Translations under genes and position numbers: made by a program
Notes under the pieces: model-generated
Seen by the model: the letters and a program-made list of their open reading frames with translations, nothing else
The model's database searches: none
Told to the model about the DNA's origin: nothing
Part shown: positions 1 through 8,287 of the stretch, in pieces
Layout: the number at the start of each line of letters is the position of its first letter
Numbering within the stretch: position 1 is the first letter of the stretch
From: Oceanihabitans iliipiscarium
GTDB lineage: Bacteria > Bacteroidota > Bacteroidia > Flavobacteriales > Flavobacteriaceae
NCBI RefSeq assembly: GCF_042686125.1
Contig: NZ_JBHUOV010000002.1
Span: 310,001-374,000 of the forward strand
Length of the DNA stretch: 64,000 nt
Direction: 5' to 3'

Positions 1-225
1 ATCTTCCTTAATTCTTTGCTTCATTTCTTCAAAAAGCAATTTCTGAAAAGACTCTGTATGTTTTAAAACACTTTTAGTATAAGCGTTTTCTTCATTTAAA
101 TAATTAATGACATCGTGATTTTCTTTATCATTGAGCCAATAATAATTATCTATTCTCTCATCATAGTGTGCAACAAGTTTTTTGGGAATTTGTTTCGCTA
201 TTGGTGGACTGAGCTGTTTTTTCAA
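1..225 (-). CDS. ptrB: Oligopeptidase B (S9A family), N-terminal fragment
   Basis: The first 75 codons of a serine oligopeptidase that cleaves short peptides after Arg or Lys; the gene runs off the left edge of the window. Reading the minus strand, I see the family's N-terminal pattern: PPIAKQIPKKL, then RIDNYYWLNDKEN, then a helix ending in FEEMKQRIKED. The catalytic Ser-Asp-His region lies outside. No ATG exists in frame before the upstream stop. The TTG at 225 is the only plausible start downstream of the -7 box at 258-265. It is divergent from the ebfC gene. Family assignment is confident; the TTG start is an inference. Confidence 0.85.
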   Translation of the reverse strand, partial: MKKQLSPPIAKQIPKKLVAHYDERIDNYYWLNDKENHDVINYLNEENAYTKSVLKHTESFQKLLFEEMKQRIKED

Positions 226-257
226 ATGGACTAATTGATTGTAAAGATTATACTTTT

Positions 258-265
258 CAAAAATA
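258..265 (-). promoter_or_regulatory. -7 box for ptrB
   Basis: Minus strand reads TATTTTTG, an exact TAnnTTTG. It lies 32 bases before the TTG start and back to back with the ebfC promoter. No clear -33 TTTG was picked out. Confidence 0.5.
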
Positions 266-276
266 GAAAAATTAAA

Positions 277-284
277 TAGTTTTG
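277..284 (+). promoter_or_regulatory. -7 box for ebfC
   Basis: TAGTTTTG matches TAnnTTTG, 24 bases upstream of the ATG at 309. It supports the internal ATG rather than a start at 282, which would lie inside the box. Confidence 0.55.
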
Positions 285-308
285 TACCGAATTATAAACT
301 ATAAAATT

Positions 309-632
309 ATGTTTGGAGACCTAATGGGAATGATGGGCAAACTTAAAGAAGCTCAAAAAAAAGTAGAAGAAACTAAAAAGCGCTTAGATACAGTTTTAAT
401 TGATGAGCAAAGCCATGATGGCAAATTAAAAATCACATTAACTGCTAATAGAACGATTAAATCTATTTATTTTGATGATGAATTGTTACAAGATAAAGAA
501 CAGCTTGAAGATTATTTAATTCTGACCTTAAACAAGGCTATTGAAAAAGCGACACAGATAAACGAAACTGAAATTAGCGCAGTTGCTAAAGATGGCATGC
601 CAAACATACCAGGAATGGATATGTTTAAATAG
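309..632 (+). CDS. ebfC: YbaB/EbfC family nucleoid-associated protein
   Basis: A 107-residue DNA-binding protein of the YbaB/EbfC family, which forms tweezer-like dimers on DNA and is usually cytoplasmic and abundant. The sequence shows the expected layout: an N-terminal FGDLMGMMGKLKEAQ helix, a central beta sheet (GKLKITLTANRTIKSIYF), a second long helix, and a methionine/proline-rich tail GMPNIPGMDMF. Start chosen at the ATG at 309 because the frame's earlier start overlaps the -7 box and adds a non-homologous leader. It stands alone, with ptrB divergent and a terminator behind it. In many bacteria the gene lies beside dnaX/recR; here it does not. Confidence 0.9.
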   Translation: MFGDLMGMMGKLKEAQKKVEETKKRLDTVLIDEQSHDGKLKITLTANRTIKSIYFDDELLQDKEQLEDYLILTLNKAIEKATQINETEISAVAKDGMPNIPGMDMFK

Positions 633-650
633 TTGCCTGCTTTAAGATAT

Positions 651-683
651 AAAAAAAGGAAGCTAAACTAGCTTCCTTTTTTT
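651..683. terminator. Bidirectional terminator (ebfC / OmpA gene)
   Basis: Perfect stem GGAAGCTA/TAGCTTCC with an AAC loop, flanked by A7 and T7. It serves both convergent genes. Confidence 0.85.
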
Positions 684-702
684 ATTGTATTTGAAAAAGT
701 AA

Positions 703-2379
703 TTATTGATTAATTACTCTAAATTGAGTTCTTCTGTTTGCTAAATGTTCTCTTTCAGTACAAGATACACCATCAGAACATCTGTTAACTAATCTAGACT
801 CACCATATCCATTAGATACAATTCTTGAAGAATTAATCCCTTTAGATATTAAGTAATTTGTTACAGCTTGAGCTCTTCTTTCAGATAATAAACGGTTACT
901 TTCTTTTGACCCTCTAGAATCTGTATGAGACGCAATTTCTACAGAAACACCATCAGATAAAGCTGGTAATAGTTTTGCGTCAATTTCAGCCTTAGCAGCA
1001 CCTGTTAAGGTTGCAGAACCTAAGTTCCAGTTAATGTTAAGGTCATTGTACTCTAATAAAGTACATTCAACTTCTTTCCACGTTGTTAATCCTCCTTTAG
1101 TTTGTAAAACTTCTTTAGTTACTGTTTTATTTATTGCAGGAACAACTGTTTCAACAACTTTAGAGTCTTCAGTTAAAACAGTTTTCTTAATAGTTGCTGT
1201 TTTTTGAGGAATATCAATAGCTCTAGTTGTAGGAGGTGTTACCATTACGACACGTTTCATTGTTTTTGTTACTGCAGGAATATCAACAACTCTAGTCGTT
1301 TCAGGAATAATAATTGTTTTAGTAACTGTTTTCGTTTCAGCAGGAATATCGATCACTCTTGTTGTTGGAGGTGTTACCATAACAACACGTTTCATCGTTT
1401 TTCTAACTTCAGGAATTTCGATAACTCTTGTTGTTGGAGGAGTAACCATAACTGTTTTTTTAACATTTTTAGTTACAGCTGGAATATCTATTACTCTTGT
1501 AGTTGCAGGAGTTGTTACAACTTTTACAGTATAAGTTGACATACCACAATCTTCTCCACCATTAGCATTAGGATCACAATCAGGAGTTCTAATAAAAGTA
1601 GCATCAGAAGTTAAGTCTGTAGTGTTAATTGTAATGTTTTGAGCAGGGACACTCTTATAACACCAGTATCTACAATCGTTAGGATCACTAGACTGACATT
1701 CAGCAGCTGGTGTATCACTCATCTGCCATTTAGCAGTAGCAGGTTTTGTTTCAATAACTTGATAATTAGGAGAAAAAGATGCAGGCACAACTTTTAATGA
1801 TGTTCCATATTCTCTCTTTTTATAAGTTCTTGTTTCTGTACCATAAACTGCAGGAATAACTTCTAAACGTTGAGAAGCTTCTTGAGTCACTACAGTAAAA
1901 TCTTGTGTTTCATATACAGCAGGAACCAATTCTAGTCTTTGGCTCGCTGGCTGAGTAATTACTTCAAAAGATTGAGTCTCATAAACAGCTGGCACTAATT
2001 CAAGACGCTGAGAAGCTTCTTTTACCACAACAGTTTCTGTTTGTGTTTCAGTTCTTGATGGTACTTTTTCTAAGCGTTGAGCTGCTTCATTTACTGTAAC
2101 TACAAATTCTTGAGTTTCATAAACTGCAGGAACAACTTCTAAACGTTGACTTGCATTTTCTACAACAACTTCTTCATTTACAGTAGTGTATTTTGCTGGT
2201 ACTGTACTTAATTTCTTGTATGCAGGTGATACTTGAATAGTTACATCTTGGTTAACCCAAACATCTGGAGTTACACATCGAACGTAACATTTTCCGGGTT
2301 CTGGGTTAGTTGGTAAATCTTGTGCAAACACAGTAATACTCACTATGAAAGACAAAATGGTTAAAAAGGATTTTTTCAT
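703..2379 (-). CDS. OmpA-family outer membrane protein with 23-residue repeats
   Basis: A 558-residue secreted protein. Residues 1-19 are a signal peptide ending VFAQ. Next comes a Cys-containing start (GKCYVRC) and two long arrays of a 23-residue beta-rich repeat (about residues 51-211 and 289-426), separated by a Cys-rich spacer. A C-terminal OmpA domain (about 445-558) has the peptidoglycan-binding signature SHTDSRGS...NRLLSERRAQAV and GYGESR. The protein is probably periplasmic or outer-membrane-linked, binding peptidoglycan with its tail while the repeats form an extended stalk; this is inferred from layout. Monocistronic, with a -7 box about 120 bases upstream. Exact partner unknown. 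Confidence 0.85.
   Translation of the reverse strand: MKKSFLTILSFIVSITVFAQDLPTNPEPGKCYVRCVTPDVWVNQDVTIQVSPAYKKLSTVPAKYTTVNEEVVVENASQRLEVVPAVYETQEFVVTVNEAAQRLEKVPSRTETQTETVVVKEASQRLELVPAVYETQSFEVITQPASQRLELVPAVYETQDFTVVTQEASQRLEVIPAVYGTETRTYKKREYGTSLKVVPASFSPNYQVIETKPATAKWQMSDTPAAECQSSDPNDCRYWCYKSVPAQNITINTTDLTSDATFIRTPDCDPNANGGEDCGMSTYTVKVVTTPATTRVIDIPAVTKNVKKTVMVTPPTTRVIEIPEVRKTMKRVVMVTPPTTRVIDIPAETKTVTKTIIIPETTRVVDIPAVTKTMKRVVMVTPPTTRAIDIPQKTATIKKTVLTEDSKVVETVVPAINKTVTKEVLQTKGGLTTWKEVECTLLEYNDLNINWNLGSATLTGAAKAEIDAKLLPALSDGVSVEIASHTDSRGSKESNRLLSERRAQAVTNYLISKGINSSRIVSNGYGESRLVNRCSDGVSCTEREHLANRRTQFRVINQ
1102..1515 (-). repeat. Coding tandem repeat, array 2 (TTRVIDIP type)
   Basis: Encodes residues 289-426 as six consecutive units of 22-24 residues with core TTRVIDIPAVTKTMK...VVMV. 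The units at about 313-335 and 359-380 are nearly identical around KTMKRVVMVTPPTTR. The last unit (404-426) is degenerate. Confidence 0.85.
1816..2229 (-). repeat. Coding tandem repeat, array 1 (ASQRLEVVPAVYETQ type)
   Basis: Encodes residues 51-188 as six 23-residue units. The first (51-73) is degenerate and five follow with core ASQRLEVVPAVYETQ. A further weak unit follows at 189-211. The period matches that of array 2. Confidence 0.85.
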
Positions 2380-2498
2380 GCTTAAAATATTTAATGGTTA
2401 AAAAATTAATTGTTATACTCATTTAGACACACTTTTTTTACAAAAGTCACTCTATGCTAAAAAATCATATAAAATGAGTGGTAATCTCTAATTTCCGA

Positions 2499-2506
2499 CA
2501 AAATTA
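2499..2506 (-). promoter_or_regulatory. Candidate -7 box for the OmpA gene
   Basis: Minus strand TAATTTTG fits TAnnTTTG. It would leave a leader of roughly 110 bases. No convincing -33 element; chance match possible. Confidence 0.3.
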
Positions 2507-2613
2507 ATGCTTATCAAACTGTTTGTCCTTTAAAATTTAAGAAGCCTTTAACATTTCGACAAAATGCATTTTTAATCGATAAAATGAAAATTAAAATTTT
2601 AAGACCATCAAAA

Positions 2614-3630
2614 TCAGATAGATACAAGCACCTCTAATAGATAAGAATGCATTTCATTAGTATAATCTAAATGAGTAACTATTCGTAGTTTGTTTTCACC
2701 CATGTCTATAATACTAATCCCTTTACTTTGAAGTAGAGCTAAAAAACTTGAAGCATCATAATCGTTTTGAAGTTCAAAAATGATGATGTTCGTTTCAACT
2801 GGTTCGACAGTTTTGATGCATGAAAGTGTTTTTAATACAGATGCAATGTCTTTGGCTTTTTTATGATCTTCTGTAAGTCTTTCTATATTATGATCTAATG
2901 CATATAGTCCAGCTGCTGCTAAAAAACCAGCTTGTCTCATATTACCTCCAAACAACTTTCGAACTCGAATAGCCTGCCTCATAATGTCTGAGTCTCCAAT
3001 TAATAAAGAGCCTACAGGGCAACCTAATCCCTTACTTAAACACACCGAAATGGTATCAAAAGCCGCTCCATACTGCGCTGTTGTTTCGCCCTTAGCAACT
3101 AATGCATTCCATAAACGAGCACCATCTAAATGAAATCCTAGATGATTTTCAAGGCATACTTTTTTAATCTTTAAGATTTCTTCAAAATCCCAACAGGCAC
3201 CACCTCCTTTATTTGTTGTATTTTCTATCTCAACTAATCGAGATTGACTATAATAATAATCATCTGGATTAATAGCTTCAAGCACTTGATTTGCTTTAAA
3301 CATCCCTCCTTTGCCATCAATCAACTTACAAGAAACACCACTATTAAATGAAGCTCCACCTGATTCATAATTAAAGATATGCGCATATTTGTCACAAATG
3401 ACTTGTTCTCCTGGACTCGTATGTAGTTTTATAGCTGTTTGGTTGGCCATCGTCCCACTAGGAAAAAACAAGGCATTGCTTTTACCAAACATTTGAGCAA
3501 CACGTTCTTCTAATTGATTAACTGTTGGATCTTCTCGAAAGACATCATCTCCAACTTTAGCTGACATCATAGCATCCAACATACTTTGTGATGGCTTTGT
3601 AACCGTATCACTTCTTAAATCAATAATCAT
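2614..3630 (-). CDS. ltaE: Low-specificity L-threonine aldolase
   Basis: A 338-residue cytoplasmic PLP enzyme that splits L-threonine/allo-threonine into glycine and acetaldehyde. It begins with the family's IDLRSDTVTKPS. It carries VGDDVFREDPTVN, FFPSGTMANQ (PLP phosphate loop, about 55-64), DKYAHIFNYESGG with the stacking His near 84, HLDGARLWNA (Asp169, Arg172) and the Schiff-base lysine in CLSKGLGCPVGS (Lys200). Full length for the family. It is divergent from prfB, with 93 bases between the starts. No operon partner. Confidence 0.93.
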   Translation of the reverse strand: MIIDLRSDTVTKPSQSMLDAMMSAKVGDDVFREDPTVNQLEERVAQMFGKSNALFFPSGTMANQTAIKLHTSPGEQVICDKYAHIFNYESGGASFNSGVSCKLIDGKGGMFKANQVLEAINPDDYYYSQSRLVEIENTTNKGGGACWDFEEILKIKKVCLENHLGFHLDGARLWNALVAKGETTAQYGAAFDTISVCLSKGLGCPVGSLLIGDSDIMRQAIRVRKLFGGNMRQAGFLAAAGLYALDHNIERLTEDHKKAKDIASVLKTLSCIKTVEPVETNIIIFELQNDYDASSFLALLQSKGISIIDMGENKLRIVTHLDYTNEMHSYLLEVLVSI

Positions 3631-3698
3631 AAATCACTTTTTGAGTATAAAACTATAAAATTATATCAAGATATATTTTCGTGAATAGTAATAAATCA

Positions 3699-3706
3699 TA
3701 TTTTTG
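3699..3706 (+). promoter_or_regulatory. -7 box for prfB
   Basis: TATTTTTG fits TAnnTTTG, 17 bases upstream of the prfB ATG at 3724. It supports that start, ahead of the frameshift site. Confidence 0.5.
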
Positions 3707-3723
3707 TTGAAAATAAACTTCAC

Positions 3724-4834
3724 ATGATTACATCTGATCAAATTAAAGATCTTAATACACGTCTTACAGCGCTAAGACAATACCTTTGACTTAGATGCTA
3801 AGTTAATTGAAATTCAAAACGAAGAAGAACAAACTTTTGACCCTAATTTCTGGAATGATTCCAAAGCTGCTGAATTGACTATGAAATCAATTCGTGAGAA
3901 GAAAAAATGGGTAGAAGATTATAATGCTGCTAAAACTTTAGTTGAAGATTTAGAAGTTATTTATGAATTTTATAAAGACAATGAAGCTTCTGCTACTGAT
4001 GTAGAAACACGTTTTGAAAAAGCTAATACAGCTATTGAAGATATCGAGTTTAAAAACATGCTTTCTGACGAAGGCGACAATCTAAGTGCTGTGCTACAAG
4101 TTACAGCTGGTGCTGGAGGTACCGAAAGCTGCGATTGGGCCAACATGCTTATGCGCATGTACTTAATGTATGCCGAAAAAAATGGCTTTAAAGTTAAAGA
4201 ACTTAACTACCAAGAAGGTGATGTTGCTGGTATTAAAACGGTAACCTTAGAAATCGAAGGTGATTTTGCCTTTGGATGGCTTAAAGGTGAAAATGGTGTA
4301 CACAGATTAGTACGCATCTCTCCTTTTGATAGTAATGCAAAACGTCATACTAGTTTTGCTTCAGTATATGTCTATCCACTAGTTGATGATACTATTGAAA
4401 TTGAAATTAATCCAGCCGACTTTGAAATTGTAACAGCACGCTCTAGTGGAGCTGGCGGACAAAATGTTAATAAAGTAGAGACAAAAGTGCAACTTACACA
4501 CAAACCAACTGGAATTCAAATATCATGCTCAGAAACCCGTTCTCAACATGACAATAGAACTCGAGCGCTACAAATGCTAAAATCTCAGCTTTATGAAATT
4601 GAATTGCAAAAACAATTAGCACAGCGTGAAGACATTGAAGCTGGAAAAATGAAAATTGAATGGGGAAGCCAAATACGAAACTACGTCATGCATCCTTATA
4701 AACTGGTAAAAGACGTACGTTCTTTGCATGAAACTGGTAATGTTGATGCAGTTATGGATGGTGATATTGGCGACTTTTTAAAGGCATACCTGATGATGAT
4801 GGGACAACAAACGACTGAAACTAACAATTTATAA
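3724..4834 (+). CDS. prfB: Peptide chain release factor 2, with programmed +1 frameshift
   Basis: RF2 ends translation at UGA and UAA. The gene is split into a 21-codon zero frame starting at ATG 3724 and ending in an in-frame TGA at 3787-3789, and a +1 frame that continues from GAC at 3788. The joined product is 369 residues. It holds the stop-codon-reading tripeptide SPF (about 199-201) and the catalytic GGQ (about 244-246, in SGAGGQNVNK). The zero frame (MITSDQIKDLNTRL...) matches the usual RF2 N-terminus, so this is autoregulation and not a broken gene. Two ArsC-fold genes follow 14 and 45 bases apart. Confidence 0.96.
3784..3790 (+). other. RF2 programmed +1 frameshift site CTTTGAC
   Basis: Zero-frame codons TAC CTT TGA are followed by C. 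The ribosome slips from CTT onto TTT so that GAC is read next. Scarce RF2 makes the TGA slow and favours the slip. The upstream bases (AGACAATAC) lack the AGGGGG Shine-Dalgarno-like stimulator of the E. coli site. Confidence 0.93.
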
Positions 4835-4848
4835 ACATAAAATGCTGA

Positions 4849-5196
4849 ATGACAACTATTTATCACAATAATCGCTGTAGCAAATCACGCCAAGGATTAG
4901 AAATTTTAAAGAATTCTGGCCTAGAGTTTAAAATAATTAATTATCTTGAAACCGTTCCAAATAAAAATGAATTAAAAACGTTACTTAACTTACTAGGTCT
5001 ACAACCTATAGATCTTATTAGAAAAAACGAAGTCATTTGGAAAGAGAACTATAAAGGTAAAACTTTAAGTGATTCTCAAATAATTGACGCTATGGTAAAA
5101 CATCCAAAGCTTATTGAACGGCCTATTGTTGTACATCAAAATAAGGCAATTATTGGTCGTCCAACTGAATTAATAACAGATTTAATTAAAACCTAA
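4849..5196 (+). CDS. arsC: ArsC family arsenate reductase (glutaredoxin type)
   Basis: A 115-residue thioredoxin-fold protein of the glutaredoxin-dependent ArsC/Spx-like family. The active-site motif HX3CX3R is complete (His6, Cys10, Arg14 in YHNNRCSKSRQ). The three substrate-binding arginines are recognisable in LIRKNE (Arg58), ERPIVV (Arg91) and IGRP (Arg104). Family members reduce arsenate to arsenite, though many chromosomal copies without ars neighbours have unproven roles. No arsenite pump or ArsR lies nearby. It is probably co-transcribed with prfB (14-base gap) and with the diverged paralogue downstream. Confidence 0.85.
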   Translation: MTTIYHNNRCSKSRQGLEILKNSGLEFKIINYLETVPNKNELKTLLNLLGLQPIDLIRKNEVIWKENYKGKTLSDSQIIDAMVKHPKLIERPIVVHQNKAIIGRPTELITDLIKT

Positions 5197-5241
5197 AAAC
5201 ATGTAATACAGACATAAACTCCCAAATCCCTAACTTACATT

Positions 5242-5604
5242 ATGATTATATTATACCATAACCCAGATTCTTATGAGTCTAACGCCTGTCTTAATTTTTT
5301 AAAAAAAATCAAACAGAAATATAAGATTATTAAATACCTTGATAATCCTTTAACCGAAAGAAAACTAAAACGTATTGTTAAGCTCTTAGACGTAAAACCA
5401 ATAGATTTAATTCGAACTGAAGATGATTTATGGAGAGACCACTTCCATCCTCTTGTTAAAAACCTAGATGATTTTGAAGATATTGAATATATTAAAATGA
5501 TGGTCGAATTTCCTAAATTAATGAGGAGACCAATTGTTATTAATGGAGACAAAGCCATTATCTGTAAACCTCCAAGAAAAGTTCTTGACATTATAACTAA
5601 TTAA
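5242..5604 (+). CDS. Diverged ArsC-fold paralogue lacking catalytic cysteine
   Basis: A 120-residue homologue of the gene just upstream, alignable along its length (LYHNP at the start, KPIDLIRTEDDLW, PKLMRRPIVI near the end). The active-site Cys at position 10 is Ser, Arg14 is Asn, and the third substrate arginine is Lys109 (CKPP in place of GRP). A Cys at 16 is out of register. It is unlikely to be an arsenate reductase. A binding or regulatory role is possible, since Spx regulators share this fold, but the characteristic Spx N-terminal CxxC is absent. It probably arose by tandem duplication. A terminator follows. Confidence 0.8.
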   Translation: MIILYHNPDSYESNACLNFLKKIKQKYKIIKYLDNPLTERKLKRIVKLLDVKPIDLIRTEDDLWRDHFHPLVKNLDDFEDIEYIKMMVEFPKLMRRPIVINGDKAIICKPPRKVLDIITN

Positions 5605-5636
5605 AAAAAATGCTTCCTAAATGGAAGCTTTTTTTT
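5603..5636 (+). terminator. Terminator after prfB-arsC block
   Basis: Stem GCTTCC/GGAAGC with a TAAAT loop, preceded by an A-run and followed by T8. Confidence 0.8.
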
Positions 5637-5672
5637 AACAAACATTTAACCAAACACAACTAAACCATGCTC

Positions 5673-5680
5673 TACTTTTG
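5673..5680 (+). promoter_or_regulatory. -7 box for TonB-dependent receptor
   Basis: TACTTTTG fits TAnnTTTG, 23 bases before the ATG at 5704. Confidence 0.5.
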
Positions 5681-5703
5681 CAGTCCTATTGAGAAAATTA
5701 ATC

Positions 5704-8115
5704 ATGACTAAACATTTATTTACTTTCATTTGTATTGTGTTATTCTCCTATTCTTCGTTTTCCCAAAATGAGGTTAGAGCTACAGGACAAATTATTGAAC
5801 AAGAAACTCAACAACCCTTAGAATATGCTACTGTTGGCTTTTTTAGTAAAAAAGAAAACAAAATTATAACTGGTGGCATTACAGATCAAAAAGGAAATTT
5901 TAACATTCCTGTTCCTGCAGGAATTTATGATGTTTCCGTAGAGTTTATTGGCTTTGGTAAAAAAACACTTCCAGACGTAGACCTTACAAAAAACAAGGAC
6001 ATTGGAGTCGTTTATTTAGCTGAAGATGCCGAAGCTCTTGACGAAGTTGAAGTCATTGCAGAGCGTACTACAGTTGAAATTAAACTAGATAAAAAAATAT
6101 ATAATGTAGGTAAAGACCTAACCGTTCGTGGTGGAACAGTAAGCGATGTACTTGACAATGTGCCATCTGTTTCTGTAGATGTTGAAGGTAATGTCTCTTT
6201 AAGAGGTCAGGATAATGTACGTATATTAATTAATGGAAAACCTTCAGGTTTAGTTGGTCTTAATTCAACTGATGCTTTACGCCAATTACCTGCCGAGTCT
6301 ATAGAAAAAGTTGAAGTTATAACTTCACCTTCTGCTCGTTATGATTCTGAAGGTACTGCTGGTATTTTAAATATCATACTAAGACGTAGTAAACTTCAAG
6401 GTCTTAATGGAGCTGTTACGGTTAACGCTGGCTATAACCCTTCTGCTGGAATCTCTGGGAATTTAAATTACAGAACTGGTAATTTTAATATTTTCAATAC
6501 AACAGGCTATAGTTATAGAGAAATTCCAGGGAATTCATTTACAAATACCACTTATAAATCAACTGGAAATAGTTTAGAAGAAACACGAGAATTTGATCGT
6601 GTTCGTAAAGGTTTAAATACAAATTTTGGTGTAGAATGGTATATTAATGATTCTGCATCATTAACCACTTCCTTTTTTTACAGAGATAGTAATAACGAAA
6701 GTAATACGACCAATACATTGCTTCAATTTGATAACAACCATGTATTAACTGGTGAGAGCTTGCGTTTTGACCCTGAGTTAGAAGACGATAAAACAATTCA
6801 ATATTCAACCAATTTTACTAAAAATTTTGAAACTAGTGGACATAAGTTAACTGTAGATTTTCAATATGAAGACAGTTCAGAAGACGAAAACTCTCTCGTT
6901 GCTATAGATGGCCTAACTAGCGAAAAAGTAGCCACCTTAGAAGATCAAAGCCGAATTTTATTACAATCGGATTATGTATTGCCTATTGGTGAAAATTCAC
7001 AATTTGAATTAGGATATAGAGGAAATTTTAATACACTTTCTACAGATTATATTGTTGAAATTCTAGATGAAGACACCAACCAGTTTTTAATCAATAATTC
7101 GCTAAGTAATTTATTAAACTACAAAGAATATGTAAATGCTGTATATACGCAATATGGAAGCAAACATGGTAAATTCTCATACCTACTAGGTTTACGTGTA
7201 GAAAACACACAAGTAACTATAGATCAGCCTACAAGTGGCGATTTCAGCAAAAAGAATTATACAGGATTATTTCCAACAATCAACTTAAACTATGAATTAA
7301 GTGATAGCGAAAGCTTAACATTGGGTTATAGTAGACGTTTAAGAAGACCGCGTTCTAGATTCATTAACCCTTTCCCTTCTCGATCTAGTGTAACTAGCAT
7401 TTTTCAAGGTAATCCAGATTTAAATCCAAGCTACTCTGGAAGTTATGACTTAGGTTATATCAATCGCTTTGGTAAAATTACATTTAATACGTCTGCATAC
7501 TATCAACATGCTACAGATGTGTTTAATTTTGTAAGCTTTGATACAGGAAATACAGTAAACGTAAACGGACAAGATGTTCCTGTAATTCAACGTACACCAA
7601 TAAATTTAGCTAGTGAAGATCGTTATGGTTTCGAGTTTACGCTTACTTACAGACCATCTCGTAAATTTAATACAAGTGCTAACTTCAACTTTTTTAAATC
7701 AAAATCTGAAGGTGTAGATCCTAATGGTGTAGATCTTGGTAATGAAAACACAAGTTGGTTTGCAAGACTAAATAGCAAATACACATTGCCAGCAAATATA
7801 GAGTGGCAAACCAGTATGAATTATAGAGGTCCTAGAGAAGATGCACAAAACAAAAGCAAAGGTGTGTTTTCTACAAACATGGCATTTAGCAAAGATTTAT
7901 TTAATGAAAAAGCATCAATTGCATTTAATGTGAGCGACTTGTTTAACTCTAGAAAAAGGATAATGGATACCAATGCAGAAACCTTTACAAGTTCTAGCGA
8001 ATTTCAATGGCGTGAACGCAGTTTTAACCTATCATTTACATACAGATTTAACCAAAAGAAAAAGCAACAACGAGGTCGTGGAAATGATGGTGAGGATATA
8101 GAGTTTGAAGGCTAA
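5704..8115 (+). CDS. TonB-dependent receptor, outer-membrane beta-barrel family
   Basis: An outer-membrane receptor of about 803 residues. A signal peptide (MTKHLFTFICIVLF...FSQ) leads into a carboxypeptidase-regulatory-like beta sandwich (about 22-105, with GGITDQKGNFNIPVPAG). A TonB plug follows (about 115-220, LRGQDNVRILINGKPSG and YDSEGTAGILNI). The rest is a long aromatic-rich beta barrel ending in FNLSFTYRFNQ. This is the plug plus OMP_b-brl type rather than SusC, because there is no SusD partner beside it. The substrate cannot be read from sequence. The ATG at 5704 is preferred over an in-frame TTG at 5689, as it starts the signal peptide directly behind a -7 box. Confidence 0.88.
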   Translation: MTKHLFTFICIVLFSYSSFSQNEVRATGQIIEQETQQPLEYATVGFFSKKENKIITGGITDQKGNFNIPVPAGIYDVSVEFIGFGKKTLPDVDLTKNKDIGVVYLAEDAEALDEVEVIAERTTVEIKLDKKIYNVGKDLTVRGGTVSDVLDNVPSVSVDVEGNVSLRGQDNVRILINGKPSGLVGLNSTDALRQLPAESIEKVEVITSPSARYDSEGTAGILNIILRRSKLQGLNGAVTVNAGYNPSAGISGNLNYRTGNFNIFNTTGYSYREIPGNSFTNTTYKSTGNSLEETREFDRVRKGLNTNFGVEWYINDSASLTTSFFYRDSNNESNTTNTLLQFDNNHVLTGESLRFDPELEDDKTIQYSTNFTKNFETSGHKLTVDFQYEDSSEDENSLVAIDGLTSEKVATLEDQSRILLQSDYVLPIGENSQFELGYRGNFNTLSTDYIVEILDEDTNQFLINNSLSNLLNYKEYVNAVYTQYGSKHGKFSYLLGLRVENTQVTIDQPTSGDFSKKNYTGLFPTINLNYELSDSESLTLGYSRRLRRPRSRFINPFPSRSSVTSIFQGNPDLNPSYSGSYDLGYINRFGKITFNTSAYYQHATDVFNFVSFDTGNTVNVNGQDVPVIQRTPINLASEDRYGFEFTLTYRPSRKFNTSANFNFFKSKSEGVDPNGVDLGNENTSWFARLNSKYTLPANIEWQTSMNYRGPREDAQNKSKGVFSTNMAFSKDLFNEKASIAFNVSDLFNSRKRIMDTNAETFTSSSEFQWRERSFNLSFTYRFNQKKKQQRGRGNDGEDIEFEG

Positions 8116-8122
8116 TTGATTT

Positions 8123-8198
8123 TTGGGCGTTACTCTCGCAATGCTCAAGTCGCGCTTTTCGCACTACATGGTAGTTTGCTGCAATCGCTAACGCAAAA
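8123..8198 (+). repeat. Dispersed flavobacterial intergenic repeat, copy A
   Basis: Begins TTGGGCGTTAC, contains CTCAAGTCGCG, and ends CAATCGCTAACGCAA. The same ends and core occur in reverse orientation at 29382-29526. GC-richer than its surroundings and non-coding. Confidence 0.65.
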
Positions 8199-8232
8199 TT
8201 TAGTTCATTATAGTATTAACAACATATTAATT

Positions 8233-8268
8233 AAAAAAAAAAGGGAAACTTAATGAGTTTCCCTTTTT
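8233..8268. terminator. Bidirectional terminator
   Basis: Perfect 8-bp stem GGGAAACT/AGTTTCCC with a TAATG loop, flanked by an A-run and T5. It serves the TonB receptor and the small membrane protein gene opposite. Confidence 0.85.
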
Positions 8269-8287
8269 ATATATTTTAATAAAAAGA

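Noticed and set aside
1204..1539. Open frame opposite the OmpA repeat array
   Set aside because: It is an antisense shadow of the repeated coding sequence: low-complexity Cys/Asn/Arg composition, no start context, no homologue.
703..2379. Tandem repeats considered as a CRISPR array
   Set aside because: The repeat is in frame and coding, with 69-base units that have no spacers.
5689..5703. TTG start for the TonB receptor
   Set aside because: It adds five residues ahead of a normal signal peptide; ATG 5704 lies at a typical distance from the -7 box.
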